Assembly: GCA_017625435.1 (NCBI GenBank)
Contig: JAGAKX010000008.1
Span: 1 to 58,090, forward strand
Direction: 5' to 3'
Length of the DNA stretch: 58,090 nucleotides
Source of the DNA: Clostridia bacterium
Lineage (GTDB): Bacteria > Bacillota > Clostridia > Oscillospirales > Acutalibacteraceae
A model generated the notes under the pieces. It did not search any database. It saw only the letters and a program-made list of their open reading frames with translations, and was not told the origin of the DNA. Shown here in pieces: positions 19,375 through 28,056 of the stretch. Positions within the stretch are counted from its first letter, which is position 1; each line of letters starts with the position of its first letter. Both the position numbers and the translations under genes were made by a program.

Positions 19375-19560
19375 ATGTTCACATGGCCCATCAAATGGAT
19401 CCTTAAGAAGGTTCTTGTTGCTGTTATCCCCGCACTCATCGCTATCGGTCTTCTTGACCTTGCAGGTGTTGACGTTGAAGGCTTCGTCAACGATCTTCTT
19501 GGCGAACTCGGTTTCGGTGAAGACGAAACAACTACAGCTGCTCCCGCAACAGTTGAATAA
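19375..19560 (+). CDS. Small hydrophobic protein with acidic tail, unknown function
   Basis: A 61-residue protein behind a perfect TAGGAGGA ribosome site. Residues 3-33 are hydrophobic or amphipathic (WPIKWILKKVLVAVIPAL). The tail is acidic and threonine-rich (GFGEDETTTAAPATVE). It sits alone between its own promoter and a strong terminator, and codon use is very regular, all of which point to high expression. I recognise no family. A membrane-associated peptide is the simplest reading; a bacteriocin-like or structural role is possible but unsupported. Confidence 0.7.
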   Translation: MFTWPIKWILKKVLVAVIPALIAIGLLDLAGVDVEGFVNDLLGELGFGEDETTTAAPATVE

Positions 19561-19577
19561 TTTCTTCGCAGATTATG

Positions 19578-19608
19578 GGTGTCCGGTTTCCCGGACACCT
19601 GTTTTTTT
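19578..19608 (+). terminator. Intrinsic terminator of the small protein gene
   Basis: GGTGTCCGG (19578-19586) pairs perfectly with CCGGACACC (19591-19599) around a TTTC loop, followed by seven Ts. Confidence 0.9.
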
Positions 19609-19609
19609 A

Positions 19610-19638
19610 TTGCAAAAAAGATTATCTTTATCTATAAT
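19610..19638 (+). promoter_or_regulatory. Sigma-A promoter of the cysteine-cluster gene
   Basis: TTGCAA (19610-19615), a 17-base spacer and TATAAT (19633-19638), 26 bases before the ATG. Confidence 0.7.
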
Positions 19639-19664
19639 ATAATAAAAAACAATCGGAGAATGAA

Positions 19665-20156
19665 ATGGACAATAAATCAGCTTGTATAAAAAAAGCTTAT
19701 GAATATCTAGAATATGTGACCCCTGTAAAATATGACTGCGGAAAAATATGTAATAAGAAATGCTGTAAGGGGAATGATAATGACGGTATGCTTCTGTTTC
19801 CCGGTGAGGAAGAAATTTTCCGTCAGAATTTTAATTTTGAAGTTTATTTAGATAAGCGTTACGATAGCCTGGCGGTAAGATGTAAGGGCCCCTGCAGGAG
19901 AAATGAAAGACCCTTATCCTGCCGTATTTTTCCGTATTTTATATATATGGAAGAAAAAAGCGGCAAGCTCTCGGCGGCTCCCGATATCAGGGCACTCGAT
20001 TTTTGCCCGCTTTTCATTGAAAAATATGTTTTTGACAGAAGGTTTCTTCGTGCATTGAGAATTGCTTCTGCAAAACTTTGTGAAAATGCAGAGATTTCAG
20101 ATTTTATTCGGAAAATAACGAAAAAATTAACTGACTTTAACGGACTTGATTTGTAA
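19665..20156 (+). CDS. YkgJ-family cysteine-cluster protein
   Basis: A 163-residue protein with clustered cysteines: CGKICNKKCCKG near residues 25-36, CKGPCRRNERPLSCRIFPYF near 72-91, and FCPLF near 113. The family is thought to bind zinc or an Fe-S cluster. Its biochemical role is not established. It has its own promoter directly upstream, and the next gene has another, so it is probably monocistronic. Confidence 0.8.
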   Translation: MDNKSACIKKAYEYLEYVTPVKYDCGKICNKKCCKGNDNDGMLLFPGEEEIFRQNFNFEVYLDKRYDSLAVRCKGPCRRNERPLSCRIFPYFIYMEEKSGKLSAAPDIRALDFCPLFIEKYVFDRRFLRALRIASAKLCENAEISDFIRKITKKLTDFNGLDL

Positions 20157-20162
20157 AACATA

Positions 20163-20211
20163 TTGATTTATTCGTAGCTAAGTTATATAATTAAAACGTA
20201 TATTATATACG
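20163..20211 (+). promoter_or_regulatory. Promoter with overlapping palindromic operator, glycerol-3-phosphate dehydrogenase-like operon
   Basis: TTGATT (20163-20168), a 17-base spacer and TATAAT (20186-20191) form a sigma-A promoter. A perfect 7+1+7 palindrome, CGTATATTATATACG (20197-20211), covers the expected transcription start, a placement suited to repressor binding. The regulator is unknown. Confidence 0.65.
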
Positions 20212-20239
20212 CACAGGTATATTTAAGGAGATGTTTAGT

Positions 20240-21673
20240 ATGTGTTATGATGTAGCCGTAATCGGTGCAGGTGTAATAGGTGCTCTTACTGCCCGTGAGC
20301 TTTCAAAATACAATCTTAAAACCGTACTTGCAGAAGCAACAAATGACGTTGCTATGGGTGCCAGTAAGGCCAACAGCGGTATTGTTCACGCAGGCTTTGA
20401 TGCAAAGCCCGGAACCCTCAAGGCTCAGCTTAATGTAAAGGGCTGTGCTATGATGAAGGAGCTGTGTGAAAAGCTCAGTGTACCTTATAAAAACAACGGT
20501 TCGCTTGTTGTAGCTTTTTCCGAGGAGGAAATGGATACAATTAAAGACCTTTACGACAGAGGCATAGCGAACGGTGTCCCCGGACTCAGTATCCTTTCAA
20601 AGGAAGAGCTTAAAGCTCTCGAGCCTAACCTTGCCGATGATGTTGCGGGTGCTCTCAGAGCTGAAAGTGCAGGTATTGTATGTCCTTACGAGCTTACAAT
20701 TGCTGCAACCGAGAATGCAGTTGTGAACGGTGTTGATTTCGTCAGAAATTTCCGTGTAAAGGAAATCTCTTTCGCTGACGGTGTGTTTACATTAAAGTCA
20801 GACGCAGGCGAATTAAAAGCAAAATATATTGTTGATGCCGCAGGTGCACATTCTGATGAAGTTGCAAAGCTTATCGGGGATAGCTGTGTAAATCTTGTTA
20901 TGCGCCGCGGTGAATACTTCATACTCGACAAGGCTGTAGGTGATATGGTAAGCCATACGATTTTCCAGTGTCCCACAAAGATGGGTAAGGGCATACTTGT
21001 TTCTCCTACGGTTGACGGAAATCTGCTTATCGGACCTACTGCTGAGGATATTGAGGATAAATTTGATAAATCCACTACGGCAAACGGCTTTAAGACCATA
21101 AAGACATTCTCCGTAAAGAGCTGTCCCGCTGTTTCCGTAAGAAATGCAATCACTTCCTTTACAGGTCTTCGTGCACATCCCGTTAATGATGACTTTATTC
21201 TTGGCCCCAGCAAAGTAAATCCTCAGTTTATCCACGCATCGGGTATTGAATCTCCGGGACTTACATCTGCTCCCGCAATTGCTGAATATCTTGTTGATAT
21301 TATAAGAAACGCTATGGGTGATGTAACTGAAAACGAAAGCTTCAACGGTACAAGAGAGGATGTTTTCCGTTTCAGACACGCAACAGATGAAGAGAGAGCT
21401 GAGGCTATTGCAAAGAATCCTGCTTACGGCAGAATCGTATGCAGATGCGAAACAATTACAGAAGGCGAAATTATTGATGCTATAAAGGCTCCCGCAGGTG
21501 CAAGGGATGTTGACGGTGTAAAGAGACGTACAAGAGCCGGTATGGGACGCTGTCAGGGCGGTTTCTGCGGTTCTAAGGTTGTTGAAATTCTTGCACGTGA
21601 ACTCGGTACCGAGATAAATGAAATAACAAAATTCGGTGCTGCCTCAAATATTCTTTTTGATAAAACTAAGTAA
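20240..21673 (+). CDS. FAD-dependent oxidoreductase with [2Fe-2S] BFD-like domain (anaerobic glycerol-3-phosphate dehydrogenase A-like)
   Basis: The FAD-binding motif GAGVIGALTARELSKY lies at the N-terminus, then a DAO-fold substrate domain ending in HASGIESPGLTSAPAIAEYL. The C-terminal domain carries four cysteines (CRCE near residue 400 and GRCQGGFC near 437) that would hold a [2Fe-2S] cluster. This layout is seen in the catalytic subunit of GlpABC-like systems and Firmicute GlpO-like proteins that oxidise glycerol 3-phosphate. I chose ATG 20240, 9 bases after AGGAG, because ATG 20231 touches the ribosome site. It forms an operon with the next two genes. The substrate is inferred from family and context. 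Confidence 0.85.
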   Translation: MCYDVAVIGAGVIGALTARELSKYNLKTVLAEATNDVAMGASKANSGIVHAGFDAKPGTLKAQLNVKGCAMMKELCEKLSVPYKNNGSLVVAFSEEEMDTIKDLYDRGIANGVPGLSILSKEELKALEPNLADDVAGALRAESAGIVCPYELTIAATENAVVNGVDFVRNFRVKEISFADGVFTLKSDAGELKAKYIVDAAGAHSDEVAKLIGDSCVNLVMRRGEYFILDKAVGDMVSHTIFQCPTKMGKGILVSPTVDGNLLIGPTAEDIEDKFDKSTTANGFKTIKTFSVKSCPAVSVRNAITSFTGLRAHPVNDDFILGPSKVNPQFIHASGIESPGLTSAPAIAEYLVDIIRNAMGDVTENESFNGTREDVFRFRHATDEERAEAIAKNPAYGRIVCRCETITEGEIIDAIKAPAGARDVDGVKRRTRAGMGRCQGGFCGSKVVEILARELGTEINEITKFGAASNILFDKTK

Positions 21674-21686
21674 GGAGGACTAAGTC

Positions 21687-22943
21687 ATGTTGAATTATGA
21701 TCTTGTTGTTGTAGGCGGCGGTCCTGCAGGCATGGCTGCAGCCCTTAAAGCACGCGAGTGCGGTATAGAAAGTATAATCGTGCTGGAAAGAGCAGAGACT
21801 CTCGGCGGTATTCTTGAACAGTGTATTCACACAGGCTTCGGTCTTCATTATTTCGGTGAAGAGCTTTCAGGTCCCGAATATGCTGCTAAGTTTATAGCTC
21901 AGATTGAAAAGACTGATATCGTAGTAAAGACCGATACAATGGTTCTTGATATTAGTGATAATAATCTTGTAACGGCCGTAAATAAGAATGACGGTCTTCT
22001 TAAAATTCAGGCAAAGGCTATTGTTCTTGCTATGGGCTGCCGTGAAAGACCAAGAGGAGCCCTTGAAATTGCAGGTACAAGAGCTTCCGGTATTATGACC
22101 GCAGGTACCGCTCAGAAGTATGTTAATCTTGACGGATATATGCCCGGTAAAAAGGTTGTTATTTTAGGCTCGGGTGATATCGGACTTATTATGGCAAGAA
22201 GAATGACACTTGAAGGTGCAGAGGTTAAGGTAGTATGTGAGCTTATGCCTTATTCCGGCGGTCTTACAAGAAATATTGTTCAGTGCCTTGACGATTTCGG
22301 AATTCCTCTCAGACTTTCAACAACCGTTGTAGAAACTCACGGTAAGGAAAGACTTGAAGGTGTCACAATAGCAAAGGTTGATGAAAATCTTCAGCCTATT
22401 GATTCAACAAGAGAGTATATTGAGTGTGATACACTTATGCTTTCCGTTGGTCTTATTCCCGAAAATGAGCTTACAAAGAATGTAGGTATCGGCATAGACA
22501 GAATTACAAGCGGTGCAGTTGTTGACGAAATGAGACAGACAGACCACAAGGGCATTTTCGCTTGCGGCAACGTTCTTCATGTTCACGACCTTGTTGACTA
22601 TGTTACACTTGAAGCTCAGCTTGCAGGTAAGGGTGCTGCAGATTACATACTGGGAAACAGCGACGAGAATCCCTGTTATGTAAACGGCACTACAGGAAAC
22701 GGTGTTCGTTATCTTGTGCCTCAGAGAGTCAATATAAACAACAAAGACGATGTTAAAATATATTTCCGCGTGGGCAGAGTTTTCAAGAATGCAAAGGTTG
22801 TTCTTGAGGTTGACGGTAATGTAATATCCTCAAAGAAAAAAGTAAAGCTTGCTCCCGGTGAAATGGAAAATGTTGTTATTCCGGCTGCCGTGCTCAGCTC
22901 AATGACAGCCGACAGCTCAATTGTTGTCAGAGTGGAGGAATAA
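21687..22943 (+). CDS. FAD/NAD(P)-binding oxidoreductase (GlpB-like partner)
   Basis: A 418-residue flavoprotein with two dinucleotide-binding motifs: GGGPAGMAAALKARE at the N-terminus for FAD and GSGDIGLIMARRM near residue 158 for NAD(P)H. MGCRERPRGA and the IFACGNVLHVHDLVD segment are typical of this group. Together with the upstream dehydrogenase-like protein and downstream DUF1667 protein it forms a conserved Firmicute trio that passes electrons from glycerol 3-phosphate to an acceptor. It starts 13 bases after the previous stop with AAGGAGG. Confidence 0.85.
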   Translation: MLNYDLVVVGGGPAGMAAALKARECGIESIIVLERAETLGGILEQCIHTGFGLHYFGEELSGPEYAAKFIAQIEKTDIVVKTDTMVLDISDNNLVTAVNKNDGLLKIQAKAIVLAMGCRERPRGALEIAGTRASGIMTAGTAQKYVNLDGYMPGKKVVILGSGDIGLIMARRMTLEGAEVKVVCELMPYSGGLTRNIVQCLDDFGIPLRLSTTVVETHGKERLEGVTIAKVDENLQPIDSTREYIECDTLMLSVGLIPENELTKNVGIGIDRITSGAVVDEMRQTDHKGIFACGNVLHVHDLVDYVTLEAQLAGKGAADYILGNSDENPCYVNGTTGNGVRYLVPQRVNINNKDDVKIYFRVGRVFKNAKVVLEVDGNVISSKKKVKLAPGEMENVVIPAAVLSSMTADSSIVVRVEE

Positions 22944-22945
22944 AA

Positions 22946-23299
22946 ATGAAAAGAGATTTAACTTGCGTAGCCTGTCCTCTCGGATGTCCTATAACGGTTG
23001 AATATACTGATACAGAGATTATTTCGGTAACGGGAAATACCTGTAAGCGCGGAGAAGCCTATGCAAAAACAGAGATTACAAATCCTACCCGTTCTCTTAC
23101 TTCTTCGGTAAAGGTATGCGGAGGTGTGCTTCCTGTTGTTCCCGTTAAGTCAGATAAGCCTGTTCCCAAGGATATGCTTTTTGACTGTATGAAGGAAATC
23201 AATTCCGTTTGTGTGAAAGCACCCGTAAAAATCGGTCAGGTAATTATTGAAAATATTCTCGGCACCGGTGCAAATATTGTTGCAACCAATAACGATTGA
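22946..23299 (+). CDS. DUF1667 cysteine-rich protein
   Basis: A 117-residue protein starting with CVACPLGCPI and continuing with GNTCKRGEAYAKTEITNPTR, the signature of DUF1667. The cysteines probably hold a metal or Fe-S cluster. It follows the flavoprotein with a 2-base gap and completes the dehydrogenase-like trio, where it may act as an electron-transfer subunit (inferred from conserved neighbourhood). The fucosidase gene begins 13 bases later. Confidence 0.85.
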   Translation: MKRDLTCVACPLGCPITVEYTDTEIISVTGNTCKRGEAYAKTEITNPTRSLTSSVKVCGGVLPVVPVKSDKPVPKDMLFDCMKEINSVCVKAPVKIGQVIIENILGTGANIVATNND

Positions 23300-23312
23300 A
23301 AGGTAAGTTCCT

Positions 23313-24719
23313 GTGGAAAAAGGTTATAAAGGTACTGTCAGCATTGTACCTTCAAAAAGGCAGATAGAATGGCAGAAAACTGAATTTTACGGACTCATAA
23401 GCTACGGTATGGCCGTATTTACGGGAAAACAGTACGGTGACGGTTTTACTCCTCCCAGTATGTTCTGGCCCGAAGAAATGAATACGGATTTGTGGTGTGC
23501 AGTTGCAAAGTCAGCAGGTATGAAGGGACTTGTTCTCACCTGTAAGCATTACGACGGCTTCTGCTTATGGCCGACTGAATATACTGATTACAGTATAAAG
23601 AATTCTAATTGGCTTGACGGTGAGGGCGACCTTGTAAAAATGCTCAGCGACTCCTGCAAGAAGTACGGACTTAAATTCGGTGTATATCTTGCTCCCTGGG
23701 ACAGACACGAAAAGACCTACGGAGACGGAAAGGCTTATGATGATTTCTTTTGCGGACTTCTCAGTGAGCTTCTGACAAATTACGGAGACATTTTCTGCGT
23801 ATGGCTTGACGGTGTGTGCGGAGAAAATGAAAGACGAGTGCAGAAGCACGATTGGGGCAGATATTACTCACTTATAAGAAAGCTTCAGCCTGAGGCTGTA
23901 ATTTCATTTCGCGGACCTGATGTGCGTTGGTGCGGTAATGAAAAGGGTGTAACCAGAAATGAAGAATGGAGTGTTGTGCCTTCACATCTCGGAGTAAAAG
24001 AGGACGGAAGTGAGACGGCAACAGCTAATAAAAAGCATTCTAATATGTTTGACCTTGACCTCGGCAGCAGAAAGGCTGTTAAAAAGGAAACAGATTTTAT
24101 CTGGTACCCTTGCGAAGTATCTGTGCCTATGCGTTCCCATTGGTTCTTTGAAGAGGATGACAAGTATTCTATAAAGACCAAGGATAAGCTTATAAAGCTA
24201 TATTATAATACCGTAGGAAATAATTCCTGTCTTATGCTTGGACTTGCTCCAAATAAGAGAGGCGAGTTTGATGATACCGATGTGCAGATTCTCAATGCTC
24301 TCGGATGCGAGCTCAATCTTTTCTTCGGCTATAATCTTCTTAAGGATGCAGGCGGTGTTTCTGTTTCAAGTGTGTATAACAAAGATACCGCACCTGAGAA
24401 TGTGCTGTCTGACGATATGGATACATACTGGAGACCTGCAGACAATGACAAGCATCCCGAAATTGTGGTGGATATTCCCGAAAATGAGTATTTTGATAAA
24501 ATTGTTATTCGCGAGAATATTGCTCACGGTCAGCATATTGAAGAATTTGACGTTCTCGGTTTGGACACCAAAAAGAACAAGTGGAAAAAGCTTGCCGAAA
24601 GCACAACTGTCGGTTATAAGCGTATCCTGAGTATTAAGCCCGGTGAGTATTCTAAGCTGAAGTTCAGATTCAAGGAATTCAGAGAATTCTTTGAAATTTC
24701 GGGTATCTCGGTCAACTGA
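23313..24719 (+). CDS. Alpha-L-fucosidase, GH29 family
   Basis: Removes fucose from glycans. The catalytic barrel shows YGLISYGMAVFTG, CKHYDGFCLWPTEYTDYS and VYLAPWDRH. The aspartate of VWLDGVCGE matches the GH29 nucleophile position (usual WFDG). The C-terminal 120 residues look like a discoidin-type beta-sandwich (LSDDMDTYWRP, then FDKIVIREN), a carbohydrate-binding module. There is no signal peptide, so the enzyme is probably cytoplasmic and acts on imported oligosaccharides. The start is GTG 23313 with AAAGGTAAG upstream. It is probably co-transcribed with the upstream trio. A terminator follows. The product is 468 residues. Confidence 0.88.
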   Translation: MEKGYKGTVSIVPSKRQIEWQKTEFYGLISYGMAVFTGKQYGDGFTPPSMFWPEEMNTDLWCAVAKSAGMKGLVLTCKHYDGFCLWPTEYTDYSIKNSNWLDGEGDLVKMLSDSCKKYGLKFGVYLAPWDRHEKTYGDGKAYDDFFCGLLSELLTNYGDIFCVWLDGVCGENERRVQKHDWGRYYSLIRKLQPEAVISFRGPDVRWCGNEKGVTRNEEWSVVPSHLGVKEDGSETATANKKHSNMFDLDLGSRKAVKKETDFIWYPCEVSVPMRSHWFFEEDDKYSIKTKDKLIKLYYNTVGNNSCLMLGLAPNKRGEFDDTDVQILNALGCELNLFFGYNLLKDAGGVSVSSVYNKDTAPENVLSDDMDTYWRPADNDKHPEIVVDIPENEYFDKIVIRENIAHGQHIEEFDVLGLDTKKNKWKKLAESTTVGYKRILSIKPGEYSKLKFRFKEFREFFEISGISVN

Positions 24720-24723
24720 ATTT

Positions 24724-24752
24724 AAAGCGGAGCTTCGGCTTCGCTTTTTTCT
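24724..24752 (+). terminator. Intrinsic terminator after the fucosidase gene
   Basis: AAAGCGGAGC, TTCG tetraloop, GCTTCGCTTT, then a run of Ts. The stem has one mismatch. Confidence 0.8.
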
Positions 24753-24781
24753 GTTTTTTATAAAAATTTATAATTTTTCCG

Positions 24782-24810
24782 TTTACACAGCGCTTATATT
24801 CTATTATAAT
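24782..24810 (+). promoter_or_regulatory. Sigma-A promoter of the alcohol dehydrogenase gene
   Basis: TTTACA (24782-24787), 17-base spacer, TATAAT (24805-24810). No Rex-type TTGTTAA-TTAACAA operator is visible around it. Confidence 0.7.
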
Positions 24811-24841
24811 ATCTGTGTATATTATTTGATAGGTGAGCTTT

Positions 24842-25942
24842 ATGGATTCATATATGCCCGTTAAGGTTATAAGCGGCAGGGACTGTGTCCTGAAAAAGGG
24901 CAGCTGCATTAAAAACTACGGAAAAAAGTGCCTTATTGTAACAGGAAAGCATTCTGCTGAAAAAAGCGGAGCACTTTTCGATGTAAAGAAGCTTCTTGAA
25001 AGCAATTGTATTGAATACAGTATTTTTGATAAAATAGAACCTAATCCCGAAACTCTTACCTGCAAGGAAGCAGGGGAGACTGTACGGGAATACGGCGCTG
25101 ATTTTATTTTTGGTGTAGGCGGAGGCTCTGTTCTTGATGCTGCAAAGGCTGTTGCAATTTTCGCAGGTGAAAATATCGGTTATCACGCGGATATTTATAA
25201 CAGAATGGTACCTGCCGTGCATCTTCCCGTTATTCTTCTCGGAACCACAGCCGGTACGGGAAGTGAGGTTACGGGAGTTAGTGTACTCACAAATTCCGAT
25301 ACGGGAATAAAAAAGAGTATATCAGGTCCTGACTGTTATGCAGACGTATCCTTCTGTGATTACAAATATACAATGACAGCTTCTGTTGCTACAAGAATTA
25401 CTACTGCGCTTGATGCGTTCTGTCATGCAGGTGAAGCATTCGTTGCATCTTCATCCAATGATTTGTCCGAAACATATTCATTGAAGGCGCTGACGCTTCT
25501 CAAAGATTTCATTCTTTCCGATAAACTTTACGGTGAGCTTTCCGAAAATGAATCTGAAAGTCTTTACAGAGCTTCTTTATATGCAGGGCTTGCTATAAAT
25601 ATTGCCGGTACGTGCTTCCCGCATACTGTCGGTTATTATCTTACAGAGAATCACGGAGTTCCTCACGGAAAGGCATGTGCAGTCCTGTTTCCTGCTTTAT
25701 TCCAAATGGCAAAAAAATATTGCCCCGAAAAAGTCGAAGCAATACTTTCCTGTATGAATACCGATTATGAAGCTCTTATTTCCTCTGTAAAAAAGCTTTC
25801 TTTAATTGATGTAAAAGTAACTGAAAACGAGGTTGATGAGATTTCTCTTCGTTGGAAGAACGGTGTTAAGAATTTTGACAGAACTCCCGGCGGATTTTCT
25901 TATGAGGAAGCTTCTATCGCTCTTAAGGAGCTTATTTGCTGA
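24842..25942 (+). CDS. Iron-containing (type III) alcohol dehydrogenase
   Basis: An NAD(P)-dependent dehydrogenase of the Fe-ADH family. The cofactor motif GVGGGSVLDAAKA, the TTAGTGSEVT motif, and the metal-binding DAFCHAGEAF and GVPHGKACAVLFP segments are present in order. The length of 366 residues is slightly below the usual 380-390. The substrate (ethanol, butanol or a sugar-derived aldehyde such as lactaldehyde) cannot be decided. Lactaldehyde reduction would fit the upstream fucosidase, but that is only a guess from neighbourhood. I chose ATG 24842, with AGGTGAG upstream. It is convergent with the next gene and overlaps it by 11 bases. Confidence 0.88.
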   Translation: MDSYMPVKVISGRDCVLKKGSCIKNYGKKCLIVTGKHSAEKSGALFDVKKLLESNCIEYSIFDKIEPNPETLTCKEAGETVREYGADFIFGVGGGSVLDAAKAVAIFAGENIGYHADIYNRMVPAVHLPVILLGTTAGTGSEVTGVSVLTNSDTGIKKSISGPDCYADVSFCDYKYTMTASVATRITTALDAFCHAGEAFVASSSNDLSETYSLKALTLLKDFILSDKLYGELSENESESLYRASLYAGLAINIAGTCFPHTVGYYLTENHGVPHGKACAVLFPALFQMAKKYCPEKVEAILSCMNTDYEALISSVKKLSLIDVKVTENEVDEISLRWKNGVKNFDRTPGGFSYEEASIALKELIC

Positions 25943-26639
25943 ATACTGCACCTGACTGAAGCTTATTCTCGGTGCTGATGATGTTTCTGAATAATGCCAC
26001 GTATTTATCGGTTATAAACTTATCTGTATGCATACTGCCGAAGAACCATTTTGAGAATTCGCATTGCTGTGAAAGCTCGTCTAAGTATGCACCGAGAGCA
26101 GTTACGCGCAGGGTTTTGTTTTCGCTGAGCAGTAAAAAGTCTCTGATCTTTGCCGGCGGCTCGTGAGTTATGATATAATCAACCTTATATTCGTGTTTTT
26201 CGAGGTTGCTGACCCCCGTAAGCATTTCCTGTGCTGTGGGTATTTCCTTTCTTGTTACGGGGTCGTCGTTTTCGTGAAGGTCATACTCGGGGTCTTCTCC
26301 GCCGCCCATTGTGAAAATCTTTTTGCCCTCAATTTCATATACCTGACCGCGCATAAGATGGAAAACATTTGAGCGGATTTTATGAACTCTGCCGCCGTTC
26401 CATATTGCAACCGGCATTTCGCCCAGCACATTGAAGTTTTCGTGTGTGCCGTCAATGAAGCAGATGTTATATTTTCTCTTTTCAAGGCGGTTGAGAATCT
26501 GTGTTTCCTTCAGGTCGTTATTCCAAATAAAACCGAAGTCTCCGCAGATAATAAGGGTGTCATTTTTATTTATCATACTCAGCTCTGTTTTGCTGAGTCT
26601 TTCTGCATCTCCGTGTATATCACCTGTGATATATATCAT
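25932..26639 (-). CDS. Metallophosphoesterase
   Basis: A 235-residue calcineurin-like phosphoesterase. GDIHGD is at residues 6-11, CGDFGF near 32, DGTHEN near 61 and THEPPA near 158. A GSMHTD motif near 196 supplies the last histidine. The substrate is unknown. Compact members of this type act on small phosphoesters or dinucleotides. The ribosome site on this strand is CGGAGGAA. Its 3' end overlaps the convergent dehydrogenase gene by 11 bases. Confidence 0.85.
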   Translation of the reverse strand: MIYITGDIHGDAERLSKTELSMINKNDTLIICGDFGFIWNNDLKETQILNRLEKRKYNICFIDGTHENFNVLGEMPVAIWNGGRVHKIRSNVFHLMRGQVYEIEGKKIFTMGGGEDPEYDLHENDDPVTRKEIPTAQEMLTGVSNLEKHEYKVDYIITHEPPAKIRDFLLLSENKTLRVTALGAYLDELSQQCEFSKWFFGSMHTDKFITDKYVALFRNIISTENKLQSGAVFSK

Positions 26640-26703
26640 TTATATTCCTCCGTGGGGTATAAATTTTCCATATCTATAATACAACAAGAAGTCGGTGTTG
26701 TCT

Positions 26704-28053
26704 ATGAAAAAATTTTTAATTTTATTGCTCAGTATATTAATCTTTGGAAATACACTGTTTGTGGGGGCATCTGCAGCCTTTACGGATTCTCTCGAAACAG
26801 ATGCCGAAATTGCATATCTTGTGAGTGCCGATGATGAAAGCGGTGTGATTTATGACAAAAATTCCGCTGTCCGCTGTGATCCCGGGGCTCTTGTAAAAAG
26901 TGTAACAGCAATCCTTGTTATTGAAAACTGTGAGGACCTCTCACAGTCAGTAACCGCATCGGGTACTGCCATAAGAAGTATAGAGCATTTAGGTGTTACA
27001 ACTGCAGGTATACTTGTAGGTGAGACTATGACGGTTGAAGAATTGCTGTACTGTCTTCTTGTTTATAATGCAAATGATGCATCCAATGTGCTTGCAGAAT
27101 TTATTTCGGGAACAAATGAGAAGTTTGTTGAGAAAATGAATGAGTTTGCAAAGGGGCTTGAACTTACGGATACTTCATTTTCCAATCCCGGCGGGTATAA
27201 CTCGGAAAACCAGTATACTACTGCCCGCGATATGGCCGTTATATTCCGTTATTGTATGGAAAATCCCGTTTTTTCAAAAATTGTTGCAACCTTTCTTTAT
27301 GAAATGCCTGCAACAAACAAATATTATGAAACAAGATATCTTAAAAACACCAATTATCTTATTAACTCAGGAATCGGAGATTATTACGTAAAAAGTGTAA
27401 AAGGCGGTAAATCCGGTAATACTGCCTCGGGAAGCTGCAATGTTGTATCTATGGCTTCAAAGGACGGCTATAATTATATCTGTGTTGTTCTGGATGCTCC
27501 GATGAAGAATATTGATGAAGATGAATCTTTGGAAAATATGTCCTTTGTAACATCAAAAAAGCTTTATGAATGGGCATTTTCAAATATTAAGCTGCGTGTT
27601 GTTGCAAATACCGCAACTTATGCCGGAGAGGTCAAAGTTAGGCTTTCTGATGAATTTGACTATGTAAGCCTTGTTCCGGTTGAAAACGTAAGTGCACTTG
27701 TTCCTTCAGGTGTTACTGCGGAAAGTGTACTGATTGAACCGATAAGCGAGCTTACGGTTGAGCAGATTGATGCTCCCGTAAAAAAAGGTGATGTTCTGGG
27801 ACGTGCTGCAATAAAATATGCGGGTGAGACTGTTGCTGAGGTTGACCTTGTTGCCGCTTTCGATGTGAAATTAAGTCCTGCAAAATTTGTCGGTGACAAA
27901 ATTATAAGCATCTTGACAAGCCCTGCATTTATTATTCTGTTTATTGTTGTATTGGTTGTACTGATTCCTTTGTGTTTTATCTCATACAGAAATAAACGGA
28001 AACTGCGTTTAAGAAAGCTTCGTGAACAGAGAAATAATATAAAGAGAGGTTAA
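26704..28053 (+). CDS. PBP5/DacF-like D-Ala-D-Ala carboxypeptidase homologue lacking the catalytic serine
   Basis: A 449-residue protein with a signal peptide (cleavage after about A24), a transpeptidase-like domain, a C-terminal beta-rich domain and a terminal membrane helix (about 400-424). The fold is that of D-Ala-D-Ala carboxypeptidases, but the SxxK motif reads ALVK (A62-K65), the SxN motif reads NAN (122-124) and the KTG box reads KSG (236-238). Without the nucleophilic serine it should not cleave peptidoglycan and may instead bind muropeptides or beta-lactams weakly. I chose ATG 26704; GTG 26695 is an alternative. The M20 peptidase gene follows 3 bases later. Confidence 0.85.
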   Translation: MKKFLILLLSILIFGNTLFVGASAAFTDSLETDAEIAYLVSADDESGVIYDKNSAVRCDPGALVKSVTAILVIENCEDLSQSVTASGTAIRSIEHLGVTTAGILVGETMTVEELLYCLLVYNANDASNVLAEFISGTNEKFVEKMNEFAKGLELTDTSFSNPGGYNSENQYTTARDMAVIFRYCMENPVFSKIVATFLYEMPATNKYYETRYLKNTNYLINSGIGDYYVKSVKGGKSGNTASGSCNVVSMASKDGYNYICVVLDAPMKNIDEDESLENMSFVTSKKLYEWAFSNIKLRVVANTATYAGEVKVRLSDEFDYVSLVPVENVSALVPSGVTAESVLIEPISELTVEQIDAPVKKGDVLGRAAIKYAGETVAEVDLVAAFDVKLSPAKFVGDKIISILTSPAFIILFIVVLVVLIPLCFISYRNKRKLRLRKLREQRNNIKRG

Positions 28054-28056
28054 ATT

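Noticed and set aside
24753..24841. Rex operator upstream of the alcohol dehydrogenase
   Set aside because: No TTGTTAA-N4-TTAACAA-like sequence is visible.
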